Below, piece after piece: positions 11,937 through 21,979 of a stretch of 64,000 bases of DNA. The notes beneath the pieces were generated by a model. The model had not been told where the DNA came from. It saw nothing but the letters and a program-made list of their open reading frames with translations, and ran no database searches. The stretch spans positions 4,578,718 to 4,642,717 of the forward strand of contig JASSKH010000003.1 of the NCBI GenBank assembly GCA_031763025.1. The letters are read 5' to 3'. The stretch's first letter is position 1; each line of letters starts with the position of its first letter. The position numbers and the translations under genes are program-made. Source of the DNA: Macrocystis pyrifera (Eukaryota; Sar; Phaeophyceae; Laminariales; Laminariaceae).

Positions 11937-14900
11937 CCGCCCTCGAAGAATACTGAAGCAAGTTGCTGACTACCAACGCGCGCGGGAGCCATGTAGGTTG
12001 CAGTATGTTTTCAATGCTGTACTCTGTTGGTCACGCTAAGATATGAGTATATGCCCTCTTCCCCCTGTTGTTTACCCCCCTCCCATCCCCGTCCTTCCCC
12101 CAAGGCGCTGAGCTTTTCAGCGAGGTAAGACCATGCGGCTGGATGATCGCGACTCTGCCGCCACTGCCACCGACCCGGCCCGACCCGACCCGACCCCCCC
12201 CCCCCCCCCCCCTTGCCTCTGCCTCTGACGCCCACGCGGTGCCGCACGTGTCTCTGCGGCTCCCGGTTACCGTCGTTCCTCGTGCGCGTTAATTCCTGTG
12301 CACGAACGACACACAGTACCTTCTACTCTTCGGTTTTGCTGCCATCCCGACCGCCCGGCACGTCCATCGACGTCAAGAGGACGCGGTATCGGAAAATTTC
12401 GAACTTCTTGAAGGAGATGGAGGAGGGGGGGCTGGTGACTCTTGAGGTACGCGCGGGATTCGGTCGGGCGAACGTGGTTTTCCGCGGAGGGCTCGATGAG
12501 TGCTGGCTCGACGTCGGTGCGCGCTAGGCACCAGGCCGTTCTTGCTCTTTGTCTCTTGTCTCTGTCTCTCTCCCCCCCGCCCTCTCCCCATCTCAATGGT
12601 CGAAGGACGAAGGGAAGCGACAAATGAGTACGCCCGCGCCGACTTTGTAGGGATGCGAGGGTTTGTGGTCATGCGTGTACGGCCATGCATGGCATGAGTA
12701 GACCCCCACCCCCGCTTCTTCTCTTTTTGTGTTACCGCCCCTCTCACTTCTCTCACTTCCTTCTCCCACGCTCTCTCTTACTTGCGGCGTACCGTTGAGA
12801 GCGCGATGGTCCTGTCCACTGTATGTTGACGGAATCTATCTCGTCACTGACCCGGCTGAAAGAGAGACATGGAGCAGCCGAATCCCGTCTTTACCATCAT
12901 GCCTGCCCGGCGCTTTGACTCGCAGACATACGGTAACGAAAGCGAGTGGTCTGTCCTAGGTTAAATGTTCCCGTACGCTCCGGTGAAGAGGTATGGCGGT
13001 AGGTCTCGGCTTTCAGGGCGATGTGATTCCCGGCAACACCCATCCTTTTGTTGTTGTTGTTGTTTAGTTGTTTCTGTTGGCGTCGTTCCCATCTTTCAGG
13101 TCAACAAGGGCGTGCAGTCGCTGGTCGCCGTGGACCGCGCCCATCCAGACCTTCGAGCATTCAGGGTGAGTTTTTTTTTTTTGTCTCGTCGCGCTCGGGC
13201 GCAAGCAAGCCCTTCGCAAAACGCGTCTGTCGCCATTGAAACCTGAACCACCGCTTCCCACATTGAGGAAGCTCGTCCATCGGTCTATCTTCCCGTTAGT
13301 CTGCCTGCGTTGTCATCTCTCATCGCGAGGTGCCTCCTGTATGTGAAGCATGCTCCCCTCCCTCGGCGACATCCTGACGACGAGCGCGTGCACCCCTCTG
13401 CTTTTCGCCATGTCCGATATATATATATATATATATTTTTTTTTTTTTCCCCGCGCAGGCGACTACCGTTACGGCCGCGGCGAAGGCGGCGGCCGACGCC
13501 GCCGCGATCGCGGCAGCGGAGGGAGCTACCAACGACGGCGATACCGCCATAAAGGCGTTCGAGCTGTTCAAGCTTTCTCACAACATCAAGAAGATGGTCG
13601 GTGCGTCCCAGGCGTTTGGCTGCAGCTTGTTTTGACTCCGTTCAGGTCACAAGAGTTGACACCTCGCAGTTTCATCGTGAGCAGCGCAAAGCGAGCCAGC
13701 ACTCGAGGTTGTGAGGGGGCCACCGTCGGGGTTGCTTTTGTCAACTCGGTGTGGCGACAAACTGCCGCATATAGTACATACCGGTATGATGTAACGGATA
13801 GCTCCCCTATAACCTATTGTCGCGGTTTTTTTTTTATGTTTTTTTTTTTTTTTTCGTTTTTGTCATTCGTAGTCTCTCGTCGGTCCGGACGCGCACTTGT
13901 TTTCCCTTTTTTTTTATTTTATTTTTTATTTCCCCCTCCATCCCATTTCTTGTTTTCGCCCGCCTTTCCTGCTCGTGCTCGCTCCTAGACGTAACTCCGT
14001 CCGATCCGGGGTCACATATTAGGGTCTTGCCCCCCCCCCCCCTTATCCCCATTACCCACGTTTGGCGGTTTTCCTTGTCGTGTAGGGAGCAATGCGGCTT
14101 CGGTTACTGGCAAGTACGGCGAGTACTTGACCCCCTCCGAGGCGCGGGACGTTCTTTTTGGATACATCAAGGCGGAGGGGCTCGACCATCCAACGGTAAG
14201 ATATATATATATATATATATATATATAGATATATAGACGGATAGATACAGCCGCTCTAGCGCTCCAGCAGGGGTAGTGTCTGGACACGTGCTACGATATC
14301 TAGGGGAAGATTGGTATTTTTTTTCTGACTGACGGATGGGGGGTCTCTCGTCAGCTGAAGAACTGCCCAGCATCGTTTTTTTTTGTTTTTGTTGTGTTTT
14401 CAGTCTGTTTCGTCGTATGCCTACATAAAGGTAGTCCATGGAGCTGGCTGTTCGTTGGGTCGTCCGTCCATTTTTTCTCACAGCCAGGTGGTCCTTGCTT
14501 TTTTTTTTCGTGAGGTATTGGGCTCCTCAGGTGAAGATCCTTGCGAAAAATTGGTATCGCCCTTACCGTACCACTCGTCCGAGGAGCTCGGTGCTTCAAA
14601 CTTCGTGGGGAGAAGCAACGGTTAGTCGGAGATGTAGGTTAGATGTGGCGACAGCGTCACCGTGTATTGCACGCGGTTGGTAAACACTTTTTTCGTTTGG
14701 CGCCCGCCTGCTCCGTGCGGATGGCGGGTTTTTCCGCGCCGTGGCCGCTTCGCTGCACGCTCCGTTTTTCGTCATCCTGCGCGCGTTGCCTTGTGCGCGC
14801 GTTTGATTGTGCAGAACAAATCGCTTGTTGTGCTCGACGGCCCGCTGTGCGACAATCTCTACAAGCCAATGAACAAGAAGGCGCCGCGTGTGGCCTACCC

Positions 14901-17097
14901 GACGGAGGTGAGGCTTCCGCTATAGGCGCGGCGCGCAGGGGTATCGGTGTCACGATGCCATTTTTTACGTCTTGCGCTTCTGCGCCTGGTCCGTGGTGCT
15001 GACGTAGTCAGGCTTCCGATGTGTCCGTGCGGCGGGTTTCCATCGTTCTCATCATGTGCTTTGTCTGGCATGAGCATAACCTCGTGTCGCACATAGCTAC
15101 GGTTAGTGTCTACTGGTAAGCCACAGAGTGTGCAAAGCGTAAGCTTTTTAAAATTTTGTTTCGACATCTCTCACAGGTGGACCGCGGATGAGACTCTAAA
15201 TGTATACCACAGTGATAATTTATTTTGCCCTCGACCGTAGGTGCAGCAGAAGCTAACGTACCGAGGCGTTTCGTCTGTGGTGACATTTTTCTTGTGTGTA
15301 TGTGTGTGTTTTGTTCTCTCGCTTCCTACGGCTGGGTTTCGGACAACTTACATAGACTCCGCACCACCCCCTCTCGTCCGTTCTCCCGCCGCCTACACCG
15401 AAGGCAAAGAAGGCGGAGCTTCCTCGGCGGTTTCTTGACCGTCTCCAGCTGCACCACGCCATCGTCCTTCCCGGAAATGCGCACCCGTTCGTCGGCAGGG
15501 GGGGCATTCCGTCGGTGTTCATAGATGTCGAGAAACGGCAAGGCAACAGGTGTGACGATTCGTTGCCGCGGAGGTTCCGCCGCTGTTTCACCTCGAGTTT
15601 GCGCCATGCGCGAGACCTGTATGGCGTCCACCACGGCTGCAGGGCGTGCAGGGCGGTGGACGTTTGCCAGAGAACTTCTTGAGTTGTTTCACCTCAAGGC
15701 GAACCAAGTGTGCGAAATCAAGAAATCCTAGCACTTTGTGTATCACTAGAGATGCGGGCATATACCCCCGCCCTCCCCCCGCGCCCCTCCTCCCTGTCGG
15801 CACAGTTCTCCTATTGGAAACCATAAGATGTCGACTATGCAACGTTTCTTCTCGCAGCGTGGTTTCCTTTTGTTCGGTGATGCTCGAACTCGTACTTCTG
15901 TACTGATGCCGGAAATTTGCTATTTGGTGCCCCCGCTGCTGTTTCCGTCCCTTCATTTTTCAGACATGCGACGAAAGTGCGCGGACTGGAGGCATACGGG
16001 ATCGACCCTGCAGTCTTCGGACGCCAGGTGCAGAAGAGGTTCGCCTGCAGCACAGCGGCGCAGCCGGCACCGGTACGTGGGTCGGCCCCGACCCGCAATA
16101 TTCGTTTGATTGGAATCCCAGGGTGTTTGTCTTTGGTAGTCCCTCTCCGGGTGACGGTTCTCAGCACGGTGGAGTTTTCAACGTGCGTTGCGGCGGCAGC
16201 GGCGGCGGCGGGGATGGGGTGTGTGACTCTGCGTTTTCTCTACCGTACGCGCAGCTCTTGCCGCTTGGACTGGTTTATTGCGTGCGTCTGAGTTCTCACA
16301 GGCTTACGGTGCCCAACAGAACTCCTGGTTGCCTTTTAGGTAGGCTTAAGCGTGGTCTGGGCACAGCGTCCTCAGAGCGCTTGCGACATGCGGTGTGTGC
16401 ACCTAGTCCGATAGATGATCGTGTTGTCTGCTGTTTGCTTTCATTTATCCTTATTTCTTGATTCCTCGGAGACCTGAAGTCACAGAACCTGGCCCTGGTA
16501 ACATTCCTGGGACTATTCGTAGACTGGAGAGCATGTACTCCCAGGCACCCAGTCGTTCTGAAACGTACCCCGCCCTCAAATATCACCGACTGCTGCTCCG
16601 TTTCGCCAGTACTAATGTTGGCATTTTTACTCTAGTAATTGTATTACTACAGTAGTAGTATCATTAATGGATTACTATTACCTTGGAGGCCGCGCGTCGA
16701 ATTCGACACAGTTCCGCGTTAGGTCATCGATATTTGGGCAGAACTGAAATGTCCGACAACTTGAGGCTCGACGTCTTTTCGCTCACACACCTGAATCGCG
16801 CAAAGCCAGCGGGCTCGTGGGGATGGTGACCGCCGGCTCAAGGCTCTCGCAGACAGTGGTGAGACGTGAAATAGGGTTGGCCGCAGCCTAATGCGCGTGT
16901 GCCCCTGATCCCCACCCTTCCGCGCAAATCACCCCTCCTGTCTTTGAAAGGGTACGAACGGGAAGTACCAAGAGCTGATGCTTCAGGGACACCTAGCTTC
17001 GGAGCTGGAAGATCTTCTGTCGGAGGAGATAGGGATCCCTAGGCGATTCTTGACGACGGGGTATTTGAAGGGCGCGAAGGCCCGTAAGGCTCGGTGA
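4250..17097 (+). CDS. EIF2D: Eukaryotic translation initiation factor 2D (ligatin), 15 exons
   Basis: eIF2D delivers tRNA to the P site of 40S subunits without GTP and acts in ribosome recycling and reinitiation. Exons inferred from splice sites, phase and similarity to animal eIF2D: 4250-4390, 6994-7339, 8363-8451, 8937-9002, 10427-10504, 11204-11622, 12317-12446, 13100-13165, 13459-13600, 14086-14195, 14815-14907, 15241-15276 (doubtful), 15356-15549, 15964-16072, 16951-17097; about 720 residues against 584 in human. Order: N-terminal DUF1947-like region (MFRKKQDVAERSRSL), PUA-like domain (NGADVMLPG), winged-helix/SWIB region (SIDVKRTRYRKISNFLKEME, then LDRLQLHHAIVLPG), C-terminal SUI1/eIF1 domain (RGLEAYGIDP, LQGHLASELEDLL). 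The extra length comes from an Ala/Gly insert near residues 97-140 and an acidic Gly-rich insert in exon 6. The start ATG matches the conserved family N-terminus; the end is TGA at 17095. Confidence 0.93.
5113..5219 (-). mobile_element. MITE family M1, copy 2
   Basis: Same family as 1872-1976, in the opposite orientation. The ends read TTACGGGGGACCATAAG and CTGTGGCCCCCGTAA, with TA at 5111-5112 and 5220-5221. The internal ACACAAAAAC..TATATA segment is the reverse complement of that in the other copies. It lies inside intron 1 of the eIF2D gene. Confidence 0.85.
6190..6228 (+). repeat. tRNA-like 3' half with B box
   Basis: The segment contains GGGGTTCGAATCCACCC, a near-canonical RNA polymerase III B box and T arm, followed by an acceptor-like CGTGGTCA. 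No matching 5' half with an A box sits at the proper distance upstream, so this is not a complete tRNA gene. It is probably a tRNA fragment or part of a SINE. Confidence 0.5.
6235..6478 (-). mobile_element. tRNA-derived SINE-like element in intron 1
   Basis: On the minus strand, from 6478 downward, the sequence opens with a tRNA-like head: an A-box-like TTTAGCTCAGTGG, then a B-box-like GAGGTCGAATC about 50 bases later. About 170 bases of unrelated body follow, ending near an AAAAAGTCAATAAA stretch. This head-body layout is that of a tRNA-derived SINE. I see no second full copy in the window, so family membership is inferred from structure alone. Confidence 0.5.
6458..6497. repeat. Perfect 40-bp palindrome of a tRNA-like A-box region
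   Basis: Twenty bases (CCACTGAGCTAAAAGTCAGC) are followed at once by their exact reverse complement, with no spacer. Each arm is the start of a tRNA-like head containing TAGCTCAGTGG, so two heads lie back to back: the minus-strand SINE-like element and a truncated plus-strand copy running on to about 6525. Confidence 0.9.
8143..8239 (+). repeat. C-tailed repeat R1, 3'-end fragment
   Basis: The motif GGGATGCGAGGGTCTATGG, then a GGCCATGCATGA segment and a run of C, recurs here, at 9888-9970, at 12645-12715 and at 63483-63545. In this copy only the last ~60 bases and the C run are present. It lies in intron 2 of eIF2D. Confidence 0.7.
9408..9970 (+). mobile_element. Dispersed repeat R1, long copy (about 560 bp)
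   Basis: Aligns along its whole length with 62999-63545. Shared blocks include GACGACGCTGTAAAACACGC, GCGGTTACCACGGCTGGCGG and GGTGGCCACACCAGAAATTAA, ending in the GGGATGCGAGGGT motif and a C run of 19. No coding capacity is seen. Two long copies plus two short 3'-end copies fit a non-autonomous retroposon with 5' truncation and a C-rich tail, though a tail of C rather than A is unusual. It sits in intron 4 of eIF2D. Confidence 0.75.
11881..11935 (+). repeat. Poly-C tract of 55
   Basis: Fifty-five consecutive C on the sense strand of eIF2D intron 6. It is the longest of a set of sense-strand C runs in this gene's introns. The exact length is likely to be unreliable in any assembly. Confidence 0.9.
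12645..12715 (+). repeat. C-tailed repeat R1, 3'-end fragment
   Basis: Carries the same GGGATGCGAGGGT and GGCCATGCATGG segments, followed by a C-rich stretch, as 8143-8239 and the ends of the long copies at 9408 and 62999. It lies in intron 7 of eIF2D. Confidence 0.65.
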
Positions 17098-17321
17098 TGT
17101 TGTTTTTCGCGGCAAAACCGCCTGTGCGTCGCGCGCTCGCGTGGCACTGGCAATCGACGTGATGACGGAGGATTCTGGAAAACAAGTTGACGCTCTTGAC
17201 CAACATCCTTGATATCATCGTGCGGGTTTTAAATATGATGTCTCGAAACTTGGTTGGCTTATTTAACCGTTGATATATACAGTGCCGATATTTTTCGCGT
17301 CTAAGCTTTGTTTTTCGCGAG

Positions 17322-18365
17322 GTGCTTGTTGCCGTTCACTTGTCCAAGGAGGAAAAGATCGCGAAGTACCAGGTTATAAACAAGCGGGCCAAGAATGGTC
17401 TCTCATCAATGCATCCGAACCTTTGTGTTGGCTCCCGCGAGGAACGTAGCTGTATGGCAGCGGATGTCACCCGTTGCTCGTTGTTGAAGAAGCAAACCAG
17501 TGTTGGGTGGTTTGATACAAGTCCCACCACACAGGCTAGATTGGCTTGCACTCGCCGCCTCTTGTCTCGCCGCCTTTTTGACCCCATTACCACAACCCCG
17601 CCGCGAAACATGCTGGTACCTTTCATGCTACTGATTGTTCGCGCTCAATGCAAATCGCAAGAGCTACGTACGTACAAGGTAAAACCCGGGTACAGCCCCT
17701 CTGTTTTCGCCCCCAAAGCGGTTTGCCACCTAGGGGGTTTGTCGCCCCCGAAGACAAAACAGCACAAACGTACACTAATACCGGCCCTCTATTTTGAAAC
17801 CGGGATACGGACACAGGCTAGATTTGATTTGCTTATCAGAGAAAGGCCGTGTTACGCACCTCCGGATTTCTTGCTTCTCTGTAACTTCAGTGTTTTCACC
17901 GCCCCCGGATTTCTTTTGTTTCCCGGAGATGTAGGGCGGAAACGTGGGCCTCTTTCCCATGGGAGGGCGGGTACTATAAATAGCTGCGAGACAGAACAGT
18001 ACGCTCATAGCAGTGGCGGGGTTTCAGTAACCCTTCTAGGACTGAGGTCCTGTTTGGAGGACAAACGACGGAAGACTCGAGTGCTTCGTCCCCCAAACGG
18101 TACTGCAGTTCTAAAAGGGCTAACTGCCCTCGGATTTCTTGTTTCCCGGAAAGCTAAGGCTGATCGCGGGGCTTTTTTGTATGAGAGGGCTGGTAATGTT
18201 CGTAGAACTGGCGGGGATACTGTCCTGCCGTTACCCAATCAAAAAACAGTACGCACACAACCTTTGTCAGCAACAGGGTTCTTTTTTTGCTGGTCTGAAC
18301 CAACGCATCGCATTATACAGCATGGGTTCCGCATGCAACAACACCTACCTGGTACTGTAATGTGA
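17322..18365 (+). repeat. Repetitive long open stretch, no recognised protein
   Basis: The sequence is open for 347 codons but starts from GTG just after an AG, shows no family motif and carries internal duplication: CCGGATTTCTT recurs near 17860, 17902 and 18130, the last two followed by GTTTCCCGGA. A block near 18090-18125 (CCCCAAACGGTACTGCAG) resembles the reverse complement of a block near 5025-5060 in eIF2D intron 1, so part of this is a dispersed repeat. The segment 17322-17370, between a CGAG and a CAG|GT, could be an exon, but eIF2D already ends at 17097. I do not call a gene. Confidence 0.35.
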
Positions 18366-18559
18366 ATACTATTGCGATATAGTCCCAGTTTGTAAAACTG
18401 AGTGTCAGCTGCGGTAATTGCAAACTTGTCTATCTGTCCGCATGGCTTAAATTTTCGAACACTTTCCCATTGGTCGAGATATAAGGTCGGTACAGATGAT
18501 ATTCGTACGACGTATTCGACCCTTACGGACCTTATGTACTGAAACATACCATACCACCA

Positions 18560-18780
18560 GGCTAATTTAGCCATATACTATATCCGACATCGTACCATCG
18601 TACCATACCGTCAACATACCATATCACATACTGTGTTTTTCCTGTACCATATCGCCAACATACCATACCACATACGGTGTTTTCCCCATATACCATACCA
18701 ACATATCCCATATCCCATACCGTGTTTTTTCCATGTATATCAAACCGTAGTACCATCATACCATATACCAACATACGATA
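18560..18780. repeat. Degenerate ACCATA-type tandem array
   Basis: Irregular repeats of CATACCATA and ACATACCATATC interspersed with three copies of a GTGTTTTCC motif (18631, 18678 and 18721). This is simple-sequence expansion with no coding signal. Confidence 0.7.
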
Positions 18781-18795
18781 TCACATCAACACAAT

Positions 18796-19156
18796 AAGAG
18801 CATACGTTGAAAGTGCAATGTGGTGAGGTGAAAAGTGAGGTGAATGTGCAAGGTGATGGGGTGATATACGAGGTGAAGGTGCAAAGGGAGAGCGATGGCA
18901 CCAGGGAGCAGCAGCAGCCGCGACGGCAACAGCAGCTCCAGCAGACACGTCTGCAACAGCAGCAGCAGGACCACAAGAAGTCTTAAGAGCATATGTTGAA
19001 GGTGCAAAGTGCTAACTGAGGCGAAGGTGCAAGGTGATGAGGTGATATATGAGGAGGTGAAGTGCAAAGGGAGAGCGATGGCACCAGGGAGCAGCAGCAC
19101 CCGCAACCGCAACAGCAGCCAGCAGTCACGTCAGCAATAAACAGCAGCAGGACCAA
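18796..19156. repeat. Two tandem ~180-bp units with CAG-rich ends
   Basis: Unit 1 (about 18796-18985) and unit 2 (about 18987-19156) both start with GAGCATA(C/T)GTTGAA, pass through AAGGGAGAGCGATGGCACCA and end in CAG/CAACAG stretches followed by GCAGGACCA. Unit 2 differs by small indels. Confidence 0.8.
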
Positions 19157-19332
19157 GTGGGTCCGCTAAGCGCTTGCGACGATCGCCCCGAAGAACAACA
19201 GCAGCAACAACAAGTGCACGAGAGCATGCTATCGCTCGTTAGATATCATCATACTGCTGTAGTACCAAAACGCTTGTTGGGGATCTCTTGTATGACGAGC
19301 GATGGCAGAGCGTCAAAAAAGAGCATATTTTG

Positions 19333-19485
19333 CCTTCAGGGCGACAGAGCAGGAACGAGCATAGATAACTGCTGTACCAACTCTAATTACCCCGCTGTTG
19401 AAAATACTTCAAGTACACAAGAATATACCTGGTATATATTATGCCTTCAGGGCGACAGAGCAGGAACGAGTACAGATGCCATACT
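19333..19485. repeat. Direct repeat of ~40 bp
   Basis: GCCTTCAGGGCGACAGAGCA followed by GGAACGAG occurs at 19333 and again at 19442. A TACCTGGTA site (19426-19434) lies just before the second copy. Confidence 0.75.
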
Positions 19486-19515
19486 GCTGTTCCAACACGA
19501 GAAGAGCATTCCTTG

Positions 19516-19945
19516 ACGGATCTCTAATATTTCGCGGTACAGCGATCTCTTGTCAATCTGTCGTTTAATACCTTGTAGAAAACTACCGACATGTTTTTCA
19601 TTGGCCAACAGAGCGTCGTCAGCTCTCTGACCGCTTGTTGAGGATCTCTTATCCCCGTTCATGTTTGTGTGCCTCCTCATTGTGTAATGTTTTCTTCATT
19701 TTGCGATCCTCACCGCATATTTCGGTACTACAGTAAAATAATAATCCTGCTGTTGAAAATGCATCCGAAGTACTGCCGTTGTGGAACTGCTTGTTGGGGA
19801 TCTGTAATATTTCGTGGTACAGAGATCTCTTGTCAGTCTGTCGTTTATCTCAACCGACATGTTTTTCATTGACCAACAGAGAGTCATCAGCTCTCTGACC
19901 GCTTGTTGGGGATTTCTAATCCCCGTTCATGTTTGTGCGCCACCG
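19516..19945. repeat. Direct repeat pair of ~150 bp
   Basis: Copy 1 (19516-19672) and copy 2 (19797-19945) share TCTAATATTTCG-like starts, GATCTCTTGTCA, CCGACATGTTTTTCATTG, CAGCTCTCTGACCGCTTGTT and CCCCGTTCATGTTTGTG. Copy 1 holds about ten extra bases (around ACCTTGTAGAAAACT) where copy 2 has TCTCA. The block stands immediately 5' of the truncated Copia remnant. Confidence 0.8.
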
Positions 19946-20029
19946 AGAGGCGGGTTGTACTTGGGTTCAAGGTTCGGATTGTATGGCTGTGCTATATATG
20001 CGCTGTTGCTGCAGAAGTAGGTCTGACCC

Positions 20030-21037
20030 GTGTGTGTTCGCATGGTTGTGAACGGCAAGGTAGAACTGATCATGGCCGTTCATGTAGATGACATCGTGAT
20101 CGCAGGATCAGATGAGACACGCAGAGATTTCCATGCCGCGCTAGCTATGAAATTTCTCACGAACAACCTCGGCGAACTGACTTGGTACACTGGCTGTGCT
20201 TTCAAATGCGACTGGGAACTGGGGACATTGGAGATTACGCAGAAGGCGTTCATTGAGAGCATGCTGAATCGTTTTGGTGTCAACTCATCCTCTAACATCC
20301 TCGCGACCCCCGGTGCGGAACTAGGTCCAAGAGAGGAGGGCGAACTTGGAGGAGGCTGGTCGTACAGGGAGGCTGTGGGCAGCTTGATGTGGCTGTCGAC
20401 CATGACGAGGCCGGACATTTCGAACGCTGTACGTGCTGTGGCGCGCCACTCCCATAACCCAACGGAGAGGCACTGGAAGGCAGTTTTTTATATTGTCGCT
20501 TACCTCCATAGGACCAGGTTTATGAGAGTGACTTTTGTGCGGGGCTCGGGATTGGATTTGACTGCGTATAGTGACGCTAATTGTGCGGATAAGTCGAACG
20601 ATAGGCGCTCGGTATCGGGGACGGTAATTACCCCAGGGGGTGCGGCCGTCAGTTGGGCAAGGAGCACACAGAAGTGTGTTACGTTGTCGACAGCAGAAGC
20701 AGAGTATGTCGCCCTGGGTGAAGGGGTGAAGGAAGCTTTGTTTACGGGCGCGGTGTTGTCGTTTATCTGTCCAGAGCTAAGCGGATCATGTGTCCGGGTT
20801 TTCGAGGATAACCAGGGGGCCATAGCGTTGGCTGAAAACCCTCTTAGTTCTACTCGGAGTAAGCATATCGACGTGCGTTTTCATTTTGTCAGAGAGTTAC
20901 TTCGTGCTAAGAAGATCGACATTCAGTTCGTAGCTTCGGAAGAGCAGCACGCGGATATTTTGACGAAATCCCTTGCTGCGACCCCTTTTAAGTCTCACCG
21001 TAGGTTCTTGTTGAATCTGCCTTTGGAGGGTGAGTAA
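20030..21037 (+). mobile_element. Copia-type retroelement remnant: RT C-terminus and RNase H
   Basis: The open stretch of 335 codons carries the second half of a Copia reverse transcriptase, including the catalytic AVHVDDIVIAG box, the REAVGSLMWLSTMTRPDI block and a Ty1/copia RNase H (AYSDANCAD, TAEAEYVAL, EDNQGAIALAENP, RSKHIDVRFHF). Integrase, protease and gag are absent, so this is a 5'-truncated fossil. It differs clearly in sequence from the Copia element at 27-33 kb and is a separate lineage. A purine-rich stretch near 21120-21140 may be the polypurine tract, with LTR-derived sequence after it to about 21550, but no second LTR is present for comparison. Confidence 0.9.
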
Positions 21038-21710
21038 GGGGGTATGAGCATTATTCGATGTGTACCATGTTTGAGTGATGCGAGGAATAATTTGTCAGGT
21101 CGCCGACCCTGCGCTACTTTGAGGGGCATGGGGGAGTAGGGCACCGCTTGGCATTTTATTTTCTGGCCATGGTCATCGTTTCGAATGCGGCCGTTGTTTC
21201 AATTGCGATGGTTTGGAGTATATGTGTTATACAGGGGGTTTTGACCCGGTGGCCGGGTTTCCTTCTGCGGGAATGTCGTTGGCTGTTCTTAGGTCCTAGC
21301 AAGTCTTGAATGTCTTGTCGGTCTCGTCACTGCGAGGGTGTTCGTTTGGATCGTTCCAGCAGCGACGGTTACAAGTTGTAGAGGGTTGCCTATATCTTCG
21401 CAGGCGTTATTATGAATTATGCCGTGTGTTCACGAGGAGAATTTGAGCACTCCGTTCTCTGCTCCGTTCTCTGCTCCGAGCTACGAGCTAGGCTACGCTC
21501 TCTCTCCCCTCCTCTGTCCTCCAATACAACGATTATAAAGCAACTCATCAGACCACGTGGTGGTTAGGGCATCCAGGCTTGGACTCTACGAACAGGAAAC
21601 CCCACCCTCACCGGACCCCTTCGAGCTGCCCGTATAACGTCTGAGAGTCAAAAGCAGTTTCCAGTGATGAGGGTGACTTGTCAACCTGAACATTCCGGGC
21701 CAGTCCTCAC

Positions 21711-21901
21711 CATAACTTCCACATTGAATCCATTTTTCGCTTAATGCGGACGTTGGGCTTGCGCCCCAAGCAGGCAACACAAGATATCCCGATGCTTCTA
21801 CACGCCTCGGTCCAGGCACCGAACGGGTCCGAGGCAATGGCGACAACTCCATCGGACGTCACGGCTCCCGCTCGATACAGAATGCCCTCCAGTGTTGCCA
21901 C
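21711..21901 (-). CDS. Possible exon of an unrecognised protein
   Basis: The minus strand from 21901 is open for 63 codons, with protein-like composition around GILYRAGAVTSDGVVAIA and ending KRKMDSMWKLW before a stop. Splice-like sites are present, but no partner exon can be linked. No family is recognised. It lies just outside the 3' flank of the Copia remnant and could equally be mobile-element debris. Confidence 0.2.
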
Positions 21902-21979
21902 GCTCGGATGTTCATGTCTTATTTGGGTGTTTCGTTCTCTTTGTGCGCTGCCTGCTTGGTTAGGTCAGGGTAACGAGTA

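Noticed and set aside
11699-12039. Pro-rich and Gly-rich open frames across the C55 tract
   Set aside because: They exist only because a homopolymer cannot hold stops; the region is an eIF2D intron with good splice sites on either side.
15241-15276. eIF2D exon 12 as a certain exon
   Set aside because: Splice borders and phase allow it and KLTY resembles KLTW of animal eIF2D, but the next exon aligns equally well without it; it is kept only as doubtful.
17322-18365. 347-codon open frame as a gene
   Set aside because: It starts at GTG after an AG, has internally repeated DNA, no family motif, and part of it matches another repeat in reverse orientation near 5.0 kb.
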